Assembly (NCBI GenBank): GCA_030248215.1
Contig: JASANG010002782.1
Location: 37,937-101,936 of the forward strand
From: Enoplolaimus lenunculus
Taxonomy: Eukaryota; Nematoda; Enoplea; Enoplida; Thoracostomopsidae
Reading direction: 5' to 3'
Length of the DNA stretch: 64,000 nucleotides
Under the pieces are notes generated by a model, which did not search any database, was not told the origin of the DNA, and saw only the letters and a program-made list of their open reading frames with translations. Within the stretch, counting starts at the first letter, position 1, and the number at the start of each line of letters is the position of its first letter. A program made the translations under genes and the position numbers. This document shows positions 45,601-56,455 of this stretch, one piece after another.

Positions 45601-46947
45601 TGTGCGATAATCTTAAACAACGTGACGATGCACAAGAAAATGTTTCTAAACAACAGCCCAAACGAAATCCTGCAAGAAAGAAATCACAGTCCTGTCAAAC
45701 TGATATTTCAAGCGAGGATTTTTGCAAAGTAAGCTTGAAAAAACATTTTCTTTTACTAAGACCGCGTACATCTGCAATCGAGTTGACTCGTACGTCACTA
45801 GTGGCGATTGTAAGAAAATGTATTAAAAATGGGTTTAGTTTTATTGTCTATTTCTAAATTCCAAGAACTTACGCTGGAATCACGAATGGGATTATCCTTT
45901 TCAAAAGTTAGAGTGAGAGCGGGTGAAAACCGCCAAAAAAGATACTCAAGGATTTGTTTTTAGTTTCTCACGGCGACTAAAATTATTTGCTATATATCTT
46001 ATTGTACGTTATGTAGGTATCTTTTGACTTAGCTGAGTCCGAAGCTTTTCTTCGGAAAATCGCTCCACATAGATGAACGTATTGTGTGTAATCTGTATAT
46101 AAAATAACAACAGATGCCGTTTGATACATCGACTCAGCATCAAGCGAAAGATTATTCAGGCAATAGAAACGTGTGAAGTTTGAAATATTGAAACTTCAAT
46201 TCATTGAAAAGTGTATTGAGGTCTCTAATAGTAAATGATGATACGCTTTAGAAAATAGTGTTTCTTAAGCTTGCTGAATTCAATTTTTCTCAAACCACCC
46301 AATCCTATTCCAAATCAATAACTTTTTGTTGAATCTGAAAACGAATTTGAATTTTTGTTGCCACACTTGCATTCCGGTGAAGATTTAACGTTGCCTATGA
46401 AATTTTTTGCGTTGATATTTAGTGTGCATTTTCTTCATTTATTTTCAGTCAGACACAAAAGAAGCGGTTGTCAAAATGCTTACAAGTTACGAACCAAACC
46501 CGCGCTACTATGAGTTGCTCGCTGAAGAGCGGCGAAAAGCTTTGGAAGAAGCTTTAGAAGAAAACGAGATGTTGTGCAAAAAGGTACTGACCTCCCTCTT
46601 TTCTCGTTCACCTTACTTTGTATTCTGCGCATTGTTGACCATGCAGCATGCAACCAGAATTAAAATCTGACATAGTGTATTGTATAATATAACTCAAGCT
46701 TTAACTTCTTAGTTGTCAATTTGATTTGGTCATTTTTATGTTATTTAGTGCAACGTTGTTTTTATTTTTAATGGAATCTTTTTTGTTCTGTTTGTTTCAG
46801 ATAGAAGACCTAAAGGTTGAAAATGATTCTCTGCTTAATCTTGCTGCCGAAGGACAACGTTATGCTGATTTGTTGTCGCAAATTGCATGTGCTGCTGATG
46901 ATTCTGGCCTTGGAGACGATCCCGAATCGTCGACGGAAAATGCCTAA
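42682..46947 (+). CDS. GMNN: Geminin, DNA replication licensing inhibitor, 4 exons
   Basis: Exons 42682-42778, 45595-45728, 46449-46583 and 46801-46947 join in phase and give 170 aa (vertebrate geminin is about 209). The diagnostic part is the C-terminal half: YYELLAEERRKALEEALEEN starts a coiled coil that runs through KIEDLKVENDSLLNLAAEGQ and ADLLSQI, closely matching the geminin dimerisation and Cdt1-binding region. The tail is acidic (DDSGLGDDPESSTENA). The N-terminus is basic (GARRTAQ) and has a KEN tripeptide at 28-30, a candidate APC/C degron; a full RxxL destruction box is not evident. Geminin binds Cdt1 in S/G2 nuclei and blocks MCM reloading. The start is the first ATG after a TTTTCAG acceptor at 42637, which may be a trans-splice or 5'UTR acceptor. 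AATAAA lies 225 bp after the stop. The first intron (2.8 kb) holds nested repeats. The geminin/multicilin/IDAS coiled coils are related, but the short size and KEN favour geminin. Confidence 0.9.
43003..43160 (+). repeat. tRNA-derived SINE-like sequence in geminin intron 1
   Basis: GTGTCGCAGTGGTAGAGTG (A-box-like), CGCTTACGGATCCGTAGGC and GAGTTCAATCCCCGC (B-box-like) are in tRNA order and spacing, followed by an unrelated tail (AGTCCCGGTTCCTACC). The acceptor and D stems do not pair well, so a functional tRNA is unlikely. Confidence 0.55.
43441..45325. repeat. Composite inverted repeats in geminin intron 1
   Basis: GATGAGCGGTCTCAG at the left and CGGGACCGCCCATTCC at the right resemble inverted ends. 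Between them are GATAGCCCT/AGGGCTATC palindromes, a nested element at 43631-44003, and arms with GTCTCGGTCTCGG (44815-45240). The overall boundaries are uncertain. Confidence 0.55.
43631..44003. repeat. TIR element AGGGTGCAACCGGA with 8-bp duplication
   Basis: AGGGTGCAACCGGATTTCC and ATTCCGCTTGCACCCTGT are inverted ends. CCCAGGGC before and CCCACGGC after differ at one base. The interior repeats TTCCGGTTCCGG words. It resembles family E in its tips. Confidence 0.78.
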
Positions 46948-47171
46948 TTTGAATTTTGTCTGACGTCTACGCTGTATTTCGTCCATTGGCGCTACTGCAG
47001 TTTCTGTTTTTTGGGCGCTATTATATTTGAACAGAAAAGGTATACGTGTCTAGAAGAAATCAGTAATACAAGGACAAATCCGCGTATTTTGAATTTTAAA
47101 TGTGTATCAGTTCTCTTGTAAATATTGTTTCTTTGCAGTTTTGTCATTCATAAACTATTATTAATGTTTTC

Positions 47172-47177
47172 AATAAA
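47172..47177 (+). terminator. Poly(A) signal of geminin
   Basis: AATAAA, 225 bp downstream of the geminin stop, is the first such hexamer after it. Confidence 0.55.
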
Positions 47178-47923
47178 ATGAGATCGAAGGATTGGTATTT
47201 GGAATACGAAATTTTTCGGCAATCCAAAATTCTTCCTGGAACAAGTGTCGAAAAGCAAGTTAGTGATATTAACGTCTGGAGTTTAGCATTTTAAACATGT
47301 CAATATGTGCTGAATAATTTCATGAATCTTTATCATGAGCAAAACATTTCACCAGTTTTGTTATTTTGCTAACAATGCGCAAAACGGAACTTTATCTAAT
47401 CAGAGTCGGAACCTTTTACCGCTCAAATTGATAGGTATCTTTACGTGTTCTAACCTGGCCCCGACTGGTTTTACGGCCCCGGAAGAAATCTGTGTGTATG
47501 TAGAATTTTTTCAGAAGAAATAATAGTGTTTTAAGGATTGTTAATTCACGGAATAGGTATCGGGGTGTCAGAGATTGGATTTGCAGCAGTCCATGACTGG
47601 CTTTGTAATCTGGCGCTAATTAAAATTTCTAGCTCATCTTGCAGTCTTGCACTATTTTAAATTGGTATTGTGTAAGCATTTATTAACTATCGGACGTGTT
47701 TAGCTTTTTTTATTGGAGTTCCATTATTTACCATTGTTCCGATGACGGTCATATTGCCAAAATTTTCAAATCTCTTTGTTTGTGTGACAGTTCATTTAAT
47801 CATTTCAAATAAATGGTTGGTTTTATGGTTGTGTACTTCATAGTAGCTAAACTGGTTTTCAACCATTACCATTCGTAAACCATTTCTTGTTTAATAGCAA
47901 CGTTCATTCAATCGAAAGTTTGT

Positions 47924-48090
47924 CCCATGTATAGAACAGGGCCGGAACAGTAATTTGAGCATAGTCATAAGCCTAAGCGTAAAAGGAAGAGAATTCGTAA
48001 GCCTAAAGTAAAGGTAGACTAAAGCTTAAAGTGAATATTACAGTCCCGCAAGAAAACGGTTCGGCCCTGTTCTATGCATGGCCCGAAAGT
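47924..48090 (-). repeat. TTAGGC-core TIR element (family A) with 8-9 bp duplication
   Basis: GTCCCATGTATAGAACAGGG and CCCTGTTCTATGCATGGCC are inverted ends, with CGAAAGTTT on both sides. The core is a decayed AAGCCTAAGC run. Confidence 0.87.
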
Positions 48091-48223
48091 TTTATTCATG
48101 CACGTCTTGTGCTACAGTTTAATGGGTCATCCCAGTTCAGTTTATACGTGGTTGTGAAAATAATTTTACTAGTTAGTGCAATGATTGATGTGTCAGTTTA
48201 TTTTTGAACCACGGTAATTAACA

Positions 48224-48577
48224 GGGTACAACCGGAGGTCTGCCTCCATCTCCAACAGAAAATCGGCCTCTGGCTCCGGTAGAATTTTTGTCGGAGGTTC
48301 CGGCAATTTCGGTAGTAGAATTTTGCGTAATTTTGCAAAATTTATCTATTTAGCGCGTTTTGTTTTACTTTTGTCACAATTTTAAAGAGAATTTCCGAAA
48401 TTTCGCAGAAAATTAGTGTAAAATTAAACAATTTATTAATTATAACAACATATTGCAGATATTGGCTAAAATTAGCTAATTAACCATCATTTTTACTACC
48501 TAATTTCGCCTCACCTCCGGCTCCGGCAAGTTTCGTTGACCTTCGGCTCCGGCATTTTTCACCTCCGGTTGTACCCT
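48224..48577 (+). repeat. Family E TIR repeat, complete
   Basis: GGGTACAACCGGAGGTCTGCC and CACCTCCGGTTGTACCC are inverted ends. The interior runs AATTTCGGTAGTAGAATTTTG, AACATATTGCAGATATTGG and TTTTTACTACCTAATTTCG. Confidence 0.83.
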
Positions 48578-48602
48578 TGTAATAATACGCGTTCGATATT
48601 AC

Positions 48603-48940
48603 GGTGCAACCGGAGCTGTAAAAATACCCAAGCCTGAGCCGGAGGTGTCAACGAAACTTGCTGAAGCAGGAGGTTTGGCGAAATTATGTAGTAAAAATGA
48701 TGTTTAGTTAATTTTAGCCAATATCTGCAATATGTTGTTAAGTTGTTTGGTTTTACGCTAATTTGCTGCGAAATTTCGGAAATTCTTTCTTGAAAATTAT
48801 GAAACGCTCTAAACAGATAACTTTTGAAAATAATGCACTGTTTTACTACCGAAATTGCCGCGATCTCCGTCAAAAATTCTGCCACCGGAGCTGAAGGCCG
48901 ACTCTCCGACGGAGCTGGAGGCAGACATCCGGTTGTACGC
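48603..48940 (-). repeat. Family E TIR repeat, reverse orientation
   Basis: GGTGCAACCGGAGCTG and GGCAGACATCCGGTTGTACG enclose the family order inverted. TTCGATATTAC before and CTCGATATAT after may be a target duplication of about 9 bp. It lies 25 bp from the preceding E copy. Confidence 0.8.
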
Positions 48941-49117
48941 TGCTCGATATATATGTTTTGTTTTGAATCGTTTTCTTTGTAGAAAACTGCGACTACTGTC
49001 ACGTGATCCATAAACACGTAAACTCCCGTACTTATACGCCTTTGTAGGAACAAAAACGATTTTATTTGTATTGGGATTTTTAGATATAGTTTTTGAAATC
49101 AAATAGTTTGTAGCATA

Positions 49118-49466
49118 GGGTACAACCGAAGGTCTGCCTCCAGCTACAGCAAAAAATCGGCCTCCGGCTTCGGTATAATTTTTTCTGGAGTTTTCGACAG
49201 TTTCGGTAGTAAAATTCTGCATAATTTTGCAAAATTTATCTGTTTAGCGCGTTTCTTTTTACTTTTGTCACAATTTTCAGGAAAGAATTCCCGAAATTTC
49301 GCAGAAAACTGGCGTAAAATCAAACAACTTTAACAACATATTACAGATATTGGCTAAAAGTAACTATTATTTATCGTCATTTTCACTACCTAATTTCGCC
49401 TCACCTCCGGGTCCAGCAAGTTTCGTTGACCTCCGGCTCCGGTATTTTTCACCCTCGGTTGCACCC
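49118..49466 (+). repeat. Family E TIR repeat, complete
   Basis: GGGTACAACCGAAGGTCTGCC to CACCCTCGGTTGCACCC, with TTTGTAGCA shortly before and after it. Confidence 0.8.
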
Positions 49467-51399
49467 TGGTTTGTAGCAAGTACAGGACTTCTTGAATAAT
49501 GCTTCACACTTAGAACAGTTTGCAACTATAACACGTAAACAACAGTCCAACTGCAAACCAAACATTTTTTCTCACAAATTTGGGTAAAACAAAAACGTGT
49601 CTTATTACGAAACAACGCTTTAACAGGATTATAATTTGATTATGACAGTCCTTGAAACAGGATATATAAATTTTTGTTTCTGTTTTTCGACAGGAAACGT
49701 CAAACTGTTTGTTTTTGGTCGTCGGATTAACGAATTCAGCCAAATTAGTTCTGCACAAAACTTTTAGTTTAAGATTTTTGTATAGTTTTAGATTAGGCTT
49801 TTCGTTCAAATTTTAGACAAATTTCTAAATTACCAGTGAGTCAAATTATGTTGTCTGTTTCTGACTTGTTCGCAAAACGCTAGTAAAGTACGGAAGATTT
49901 AGCGTTTTATGTTAACGCATGTACCCTGTATAATAACTACGTGAGAATTTTTGTTTAGCCAAAAATAGCTTAAAAATTTATAACAAGACAGTAAATAGAT
50001 TTTATGACTGATTCGAATAAATGTAACAAAATTTTCGCAAATTGGTCGTTTTATTTTTACCTCGAATAGTTTAAAGGTGCAGGCAAATGCGTTAATGTAA
50101 TTTGAGCTGTAGCCTTTATTTTCAAACAGAAAATGCTCTTAAAACAAGTGCAAAAAGTGAAAAATTTGAAGAGAATTTTGAGAGCGAATTTGAAACTTTC
50201 ACGAGGCTATTTTGTCGTTGTTTTAAACTTTAATTTCTCACGCACCAGACTGGTCTGAGATGCGGATTTTGTTGTCTTTGAAGTGAAAATTTGTGCACTC
50301 ACGAAAATTATTGTAATGGGAACGATTAAGCAATACTGTACACAAAATTTTGCGAGGTCGTAAAAATGTTAATTTTTATATTTAAAATGTTTCAAATTGA
50401 AAAGTATTTAAAGTGTATTTTTGTACTCGGATTTGTGAGTCAAAAGTATAGTTTGAGTACTATACGTGAATCTCTACTCTTATTCTTATGATTTTAAACA
50501 TTTTTTCTTGTATCTCTGGTGTTTTTTGTGGGGGTTGCACTGCAAAGCAAAAACATATTTTTAAGCGTTTAGCCTAAGCCTAACCAAAAACTAACGCTTA
50601 AGCTTAATTCCTGCGGAAAATAGTCCAGCTGTCATGTATTCCCCGTAAAGTTTATGTAAAACCAAAATGCGATACAAATATGCACCTATATACTGATAGA
50701 AGTTGTTGCAGCGACCGTCCATTGCAGTGGTAGTGTACGTGGGTTGAATGCAAGATGTCTGATATTCGATTTTCGTCGTGGTCTTAAACTTTTGGCAAAA
50801 CTTTAAAAACGGACAGTACCGACCGTATAGTTTCAACCATACTTACGTGTAGTTATTTGGGATATAAAAATAAAATTTTATAAACTGTTATAAACGCATC
50901 GTAAAGGTCCTACTTATCAATACACTGTAATTTCCCATTAGTTGATCAGCTTAGACGGCGAATTAGATATTTCTGGTTATTTCTGAATTAATAAAACAAA
51001 ACATTAACTCGCTCTGGGCTGATTTTAGTTTAATTATCGCCAATATCTGCAATATATTTTTAAGTTGTTTGGTTTTAGCTAATTTTGAGCGAAGTAACGA
51101 AAATTCTTTCCATGAAAATTGTGACAAAAGTAAAACAAAGCGCACTAAACAGATAAATTTTGCTAATTTATCCAAATTTTTTCTACCGAAATTGCAGGAA
51201 CCTCCGGGAAAGAATCTACCAGAGCCGGAGGCCGATGTCGATTCTCTGCCGGAGTCGGAGGTAGTCTTACGGTACTACCCTGGTCAATGCTAAATCATGT
51301 TCTGTTTTAAGCTTAAATTAACGTATGTTTTTAACGTTGCCGCTGGATTACGAACAATTCAATTATGCTATTTTTAGCTGACTTTATTGCAATATAAAC

Positions 51400-51570
51400 T
51401 TACCCTTTCATGCATATGAAAAAATCTCCACAAGACGTGAGAATCCACTCCGGCGTCTAGCGTCAAGTTCCTGTAGCTAAGTGGTCATGCACTTCCTACA
51501 CGACAGACTACGTGTTCGAATTCTAGAATGAAAATCAGTGTCTGTTGTGATAGAAAATATTCGTGCACAA
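51400..51570 (-). repeat. Family P piggyBac-like MITE, degenerate
   Basis: CTTACCCTTTCATGCATATG, CCTGTAGCTAAGTGGTCATG and GTGTTCGAATTCTAG follow the P order; the terminal TTAA sites have decayed. It ends about 30 bp before the collagen TATA box. Confidence 0.7.
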
Positions 51571-51603
51571 AAATGGTGTATTAAATTTACATTTTAGAAC
51601 AAA

Positions 51604-51609
51604 TATAAA
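51604..51609 (+). promoter_or_regulatory. Candidate TATA box of the collagen gene
   Basis: TATAAA stands 77 bp upstream of the collagen ATG, in a plausible core-promoter position. It is a short motif in AT-rich DNA, so support is modest. Confidence 0.4.
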
Positions 51610-51685
51610 AGTTAATCGCTAAACTTGCTTCAATATTAAGCTTATTAATAGTTGTGTTGTCGAGTGTCGTCCTACTGATACACGC

Positions 51686-54600
51686 ATGATTATGGTTGCC
51701 AAAATTTGTGCATACTTGGCGAATGTGTTCAGCATTGCTGCAATTCTGGGTTGTATGATTGCGGTGCCGATGATTTACAACAAAATTAACACAATTACAC
51801 TTGAACTACAAACTGAAATGGACGAGTTTAAGGTTAAACATTGGGCCGCTTACTTTGAGCGTTGCCGTCTAACATAAAATATTAACGGTCCCCAGATTTA
51901 CCTCGAGGGTAGAGTCACTTTTGCACGGGACCTGAGAAGAACCTTAAGCTTTAGACTAATTTGTTGCATAGGTTTTAGGCTTAGGATTAGGCTTTTATCT
52001 TACGAATGTATTTGCATTATTGTTACCCGTCTCAAAGTAACAATGGTCATGTTAGTAGTTTTGCCTGCTGATGTCTTCCGCTTGCGGTTAAACGGTGTAT
52101 TGCCTTGTTTTGAATGGCAAAATATGATTTGCCGACTTATATGCAAAAATGGCACGAGTATATGTGTTGTTTTTTTCATAAATTTTGGTAGCCTCTTACT
52201 AGGCTCAGGCTTGGGTTTAGGTTTACTAATCCTTGGCTTCAACAGTAAATTCCAATGATTTGATTAATCAACTCAGAGGAAAAATTGATTATTTCTGGCT
52301 ATTTCTGAGTTAATAACAGTAAAAATGAACTCGTTCTGAGTTGATTTAGTTCTGGGTGAGTAATAATTAACTCAGAATAAGTTTAATCAATTCAGAATTG
52401 TGAATTCTGAAAGATTTAATTCAGAGCTCAGACTTTTGAGCGGATGCAACTCATTCTGAGTTAAAAACAGCTCACTGAAAGTGATTCGCTTAGGCTTAAT
52501 TTATAATTAGACTGTAATGTGGAGTGAAATACGTTACCGTCTATTAAATTAACACAAATCTGGGAGGAAAGCAAACAAGTGCCCATTTAGTGATGAACAA
52601 TGCATTCTATTTTAGCTTCTGAGCGACGATGTCTGGACTGAAATTAGAAGCGTCAGCGCGCAGCTACCAAATACTCGTGCAACTCGACAGATTCAACGTA
52701 TCTGCAGTGAGTCGATCTGTTACTATTTATTTCAGAACCCAGTTAGGCCATGATCTGGTATGACGACAGTTCGTTGCCTGACAACTCGACGACTGACAAC
52801 TTGTAATCTGAAATGTCATCGACTCGACAATTCGTCGCTCATCATAGGCTTAGGAATAGGACTACGCTTATGAAGCAAATAATTTAAAAAATGGATATGC
52901 TAGTTTTAGGGGCGTCCAGATTTATGGCGGGTCTATAAAAGAGTAGGTTTAGATTCTTGATTACATTTCTGCCTAGGCGTAGGCTTAGGAACACACTTTT
53001 GCAACGCTTGGCTCGGTTTAGGCTTAGTAATTCGCTTAATCTACTATTACACCCCTAAAAGTAACATTGGCCATTTAAAAATATGAATTTTTACCTTGTT
53101 ATTTATAACCAAACTAATACCGTGGTGTGCGTACTGGTAAAGCTGTGCAGGATACAATTAACTAAATGAAGTTTGCTTATGTTTAACCCTTTCACTCATA
53201 GAGTATACTGCGAGCAACTAAATACAATAATGCACGAGCAATACACACACTGTGAGCAGTGTTTAACATTTATAACATATATACGCAGTGAAAATCTCCA
53301 CAAGACGTGAGAGCACCCTCGGGCTCGAGCGTCAAGCTCCTATAGCTCAATGGTCATCGTAAACGCCTCCCACCCTTAAGACTGGGGTTCAAATCTCACC
53401 TTGAAATTAAATCTCATGTGAAATTGCAAATATTCATGTGAGAAAGGGATAATACTGGTTTTTAATTTTTTCCGAAAATTTAAGTGATTTTCTACAAGCG
53501 GACTCCATTCTCACGACTGCTTGAAATTGCCCGTTAAATACAGATTCGTTGAAGCTTTCATATTCGACTTAAATGTAATATTGTTTAGTTGGCCACAAGT
53601 ATATACATGGTATGTAATCCGCAATTGTACCGAAAATGAACCACAACCGCAGTCCAGGGGTGTAGGCAGATTTTGAGAGGAGATAATCGAACGCAAAAGT
53701 GTTTTGAACTTTGCAGGAACTATAATAAATTTTTCTAAACCCTGGTAAAAGTTATTTCTTGTCTGTTCAGAAATTTTGGAAAATCCATATTTTGCCATAT
53801 CAAATCTATCCTGGAAACGGCTCAAGACAACGTCCGCTATTCGCCCAAATGTGCCAGACTGAGTTGAGTTGTTCATAATTCAATTAATAGAAACACGGTA
53901 TTTGCAACAGATAAACTGTTTTATTGACGGTTAAAGTATTACCTCAAACGAAAGATTACATTTTATTTGGTTTTAATTTTAGAATGCAACGAATACAGCG
54001 CATGTCCTCCAGGACCTCCAGGTCCACCAGGCGAGGCTGGTCAAGATGGCTATCCTGGCGAACGAGGAGCAGACGGTGACCCAGGCCAACCTGGTACTCG
54101 TGCTCCGGTACCGTACGACGAAGCTAATCGATGCCGAATGTGTCCAAAAGGACCCAGGGGTCAGCCTGGACCGCCTGGTCCTCCTGGTCGTCCGGTAAGA
54201 ATTGCTTGTGTTAAAATCAGTAGTTTTAATTCAAATTGAAATAGAAATAGTTTTCCGATTTTTAAAAATAGCTGTTTTTTATAAAGAATCTTTTATGTTC
54301 AAATGTGTTTTTTAAGTATTTCAGACCCTACTAAGTTATACGTATGTCAATAAAGGTGAATACTGTATTGACCCGAATAAGAGGGGGTAATAAGAGGAGG
54401 CTCCCCATTTTGGGTCCGAATCAATAGGAGTTCGTATCCCTAATAAGAGTCCGTAAGCGGATAGAGTCCCTAAACCCTAATTAGAGTCTATAAATGTCAA
54501 TTTATCCGTAATTGTAGCGCATAAATGACTCCAGGACCAAATAAGTTGAGTTCGAAACTTTAAAGCGTACTTAAATTTTGAAAGTACATTCATAGCTATA

Positions 54601-55756
54601 ACCTTGTATTATCGCTCAAGCTGTTGAAATAAGACAAATAAACGTTTACTTCAACGGATAATAGCAGTACCGGATATATATCAGTAACGAAGGGCGGCGG
54701 ACCGTGGGTTAAAAATAAATAATAGTCGGTAACCGAATAATAAGAGGGGTACCCTCTGGAGAGGCCAAATAAATATCAGTCCCTCCCTCTTTTCGCTACA
54801 GTACGCTTTGATTTTGCATAAACACTAGCTTAATAAAATTAAAACGATTCCGGTGAGAAATCGTTTAATTAAAGTCGGATTTTGACACCGATTTTAAAGG
54901 CCGGAAAATTATTGAGCCAAGAAACCAGCAAACACGATAACCCCCCCAGAACCCCCGGCACCAGAAGCCGAAAGAAAAAAAACGAAAAAAAGAAAAAAAA
55001 AATAAAAAAAAAAAATAAAAAAAAAAAAAACCAAACAAAAAAAAACACACCCTTTTAACACATTAAGCAAAGTTACAGTCTTGTTTTCAGGGTACACCAG
55101 GCTCTCCTGGAGGACGCGGCCGCGACGGAAATCCTGCATCGCCGGGCAATCCTGGTAGTCCTGGTCAGCCGGGCAACGATGGTCGTCCAGGAAATCCGGG
55201 TCGACAAGGACCTCCAGGCCAACCTGGGACGCGTGGACAACAAGGAAGACCTGGACCGCAAGGTAAGAAGGAATGAATAGTTTTTAACTGAAACATCTAC
55301 TTTTATACAGGCGGCAGTTGCTTGCATTTCTTAACTTTTCTCCAATAGACAGCTGAAGCTTTGACTGAACATTTCGACACGGGATTCGGAGTCAGCTCTG
55401 GAATGATGGGTTGTAATATACTACACATTGGCACTGTTTCAAGGATTTCATTGACATTGGACACCTTTCTATTCCGTGCATGTTAAGTACAATGCTATTC
55501 CGTATAATGATATCATCTCGGTATTTCAGGTGCTCCTGGTTCACGCGGTCCTCCAGGACTTGCTGGCCGTGCAGGAAATCCTGGCCAAGACGGCGTCCCT
55601 GGGCCGATTGGCAATCCGGGCCGCGGCGGTACGCCAGGAAATCCAGGAACACCCGGCTTGCCGGGACCGCAAGGCCTCCCTGGACCTCCTGGAAAAGATG
55701 CGCAGTATTGCCCGTGTCCTCGAAGATCACACCTGCGAAAGCATAAAAAGGCTTAA
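51686..55756 (+). CDS. Nematode cuticle collagen (Col_cuticle_N type), 5 exons
   Basis: Exons 51686-51832, 52616-52706, 53983-54194, 55091-55262 and 55530-55756 join in phase and give 282 aa. Exons 1-2 encode the nematode cuticle collagen N-terminal domain: a membrane segment ([20 protein letters not shown]), then EMDEFK and [13 protein letters not shown], and a subtilisin/furin-type box RATRQIQR near 71-78. A cysteine knot (CKCNEYSAC) precedes the Gly-X-Y blocks, which are broken by a cysteine-bearing gap ([11 protein letters not shown]). The C-terminus [12 protein letters not shown] plus a basic tail is typical of the family. These collagens are secreted by the hypodermis, trimmed at the RxxR box and crosslinked in the cuticle. 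The second donor was taken as CA|GTGAGT because the phase then gives an unbroken K-C-N. A TATAAA lies 77 bp before the ATG. Intron 3 carries a complete 440-bp MITE and an A-rich tract. Most cuticle collagens have one to three introns, so four long ones are on the high side. Confidence 0.94.
52241..52482. repeat. Family B MITE in collagen intron 1
   Basis: AACAGTAAATTCCAATGATT at the left and AACAGCTCACTGAAAG at the right, with AACTCA/TGAGTT palindromes between. Confidence 0.75.
52907..53075 (+). repeat. Family A2 TIR element in collagen intron 2
   Basis: TTTTAGGGGCGTCCAGATTT to CCCCTAAAAGTAACATTGGCC around a TTAGGC-type core. ATTTAAAA occurs on both sides, somewhat offset at the decayed left end. 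Confidence 0.78.
53183..53452 (-). repeat. piggyBac-like MITE with tRNA-like body (family P) in collagen intron 2
   Basis: TTAACCCTTTCACTCATAG and CATGTGAGAAAGGGATAA bound it. The body has GCTCCTATAGCTCAATGG and CTGGGGTTCAAATCTCACC, the best tRNA-like T-arm in the family. Confidence 0.85.
54363..54801 (+). repeat. Family D MITE, full length, in collagen intron 3
   Basis: TA flanks both sides. It starts CTGTATTGACCCGAATAAG and ends CTCCCTCTTTTCGCTACAG. It is the longest and most regular copy and a good reference for the family. Confidence 0.87.
54960..55050. repeat. A-rich low-complexity tract in collagen intron 3
   Basis: A long run of AAAAAAACGAAAAAAAG-type sequence precedes the exon 4 acceptor (TTGTTTTCAG). 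Apparent frames here are artefacts of composition. Confidence 0.85.
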
Positions 55757-55972
55757 TTTGGAAGCAACGGCGGTAGTGACTGATGATAAAAAGTGGACAA
55801 ACGAAACAGTTTTTTGTACTGATTGGACTTGGCTTTACCATGATAACATATTTCGGTACTTTATTGCATTCTTTTATGAGTCAATATATATGTCGTAGAA
55901 CAACTTACATACAACCAAAGTTTCGCTTTCTCTGGACGATAAACAGCGGTCATTCAACGTTTTAGTTACCAA

Positions 55973-56118
55973 ATTTTTCCGATGTAAAATTTACGGGCGG
56001 AACGTTTTCTGTGTAACTGGAATAGAGCAAGCTTAAGCTTTGGACTAATTGTTTACATAGGCTTACGATTAGGCTTTGGTTTAGAAATATGATTATATAC
56101 TACTGTTCCGGCCCTCAC
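55973..56118 (+). repeat. TTAGGC-core TIR element (family A), decayed
   Basis: GTAAAATTTACGGGCGGAAC, GCAAGCTTAAGCTTTGGAC and ACTACTGTTCCGGCCC follow the family A order. Confidence 0.75.
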
Positions 56119-56249
56119 TAAATTTTTAATTTTTTTAAAAGCCACCAAAACGGAAAGCTTCTTGTTGACATTTAAAATATTTAATACAGAACAATACGCT
56201 GGCTTATGGATCGTTTCGATCACGATGCTTAAAGTGTTACGTGAATACG

Positions 56250-56455
56250 GACCCATGTATAGAACAGGGCCCGAACAGTAGTATAAGCATATTCCTAAGC
56301 CTAAGCCTAAGCCTAAGCATAAGAATGAGCCTAATCCTAAGCCTAAGCCGAAGCCTAAGCCTCAGCCTAAGCCAAGCGAAAATTAGTCTAAATGTTAAGC
56401 ATACTCTATTGCAGTCCCACAGAAAAACGTTCCGCCCTAATCTTTACATGGGCTA
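56250..56455 (-). repeat. TTAGGC-core TIR element (family A)
   Basis: GACCCATGTATAGAACAGGG and CCTAATCTTTACATGGGC bound several CCTAAG units. The flanks TGAATACG and AAAATACG share six of eight bases. Confidence 0.85.

Larger units (their letters stand above)
46948..51685. other. Intergenic region between geminin and collagen
   Basis: No further gene was supported. It contains an A element at 47924-48090, family E copies at 48224-48577, 48603-48940 (reverse), 49118-49466 and 50985-51284 (reverse), a short A fragment near 50550-50620, a B fragment at 50923-51020 and a degenerate P copy at 51400-51570. The last 100 bp include the collagen core promoter. 49500-50540 is AT-rich without recognisable content. 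Confidence 0.65.

Noticed and set aside
48559-49222. 164- and 137-aa minus-strand frames
   Set aside because: Both lie over family E repeats and their flanks and recur with the repeat.
53330-53405. A functional tRNA gene
   Set aside because: The T arm is good, but the acceptor and D arms do not pair and the sequence sits within a TTAA-flanked MITE.
54865-55139. Phe-rich minus-strand frames
   Set aside because: Produced by the A-rich tract in collagen intron 3.
55392-55841. 149-aa minus-strand frame opposite the last collagen exon
   Set aside because: A shadow of the Gly-X-Y coding strand; the plus strand carries the real domain and phase-consistent exons.
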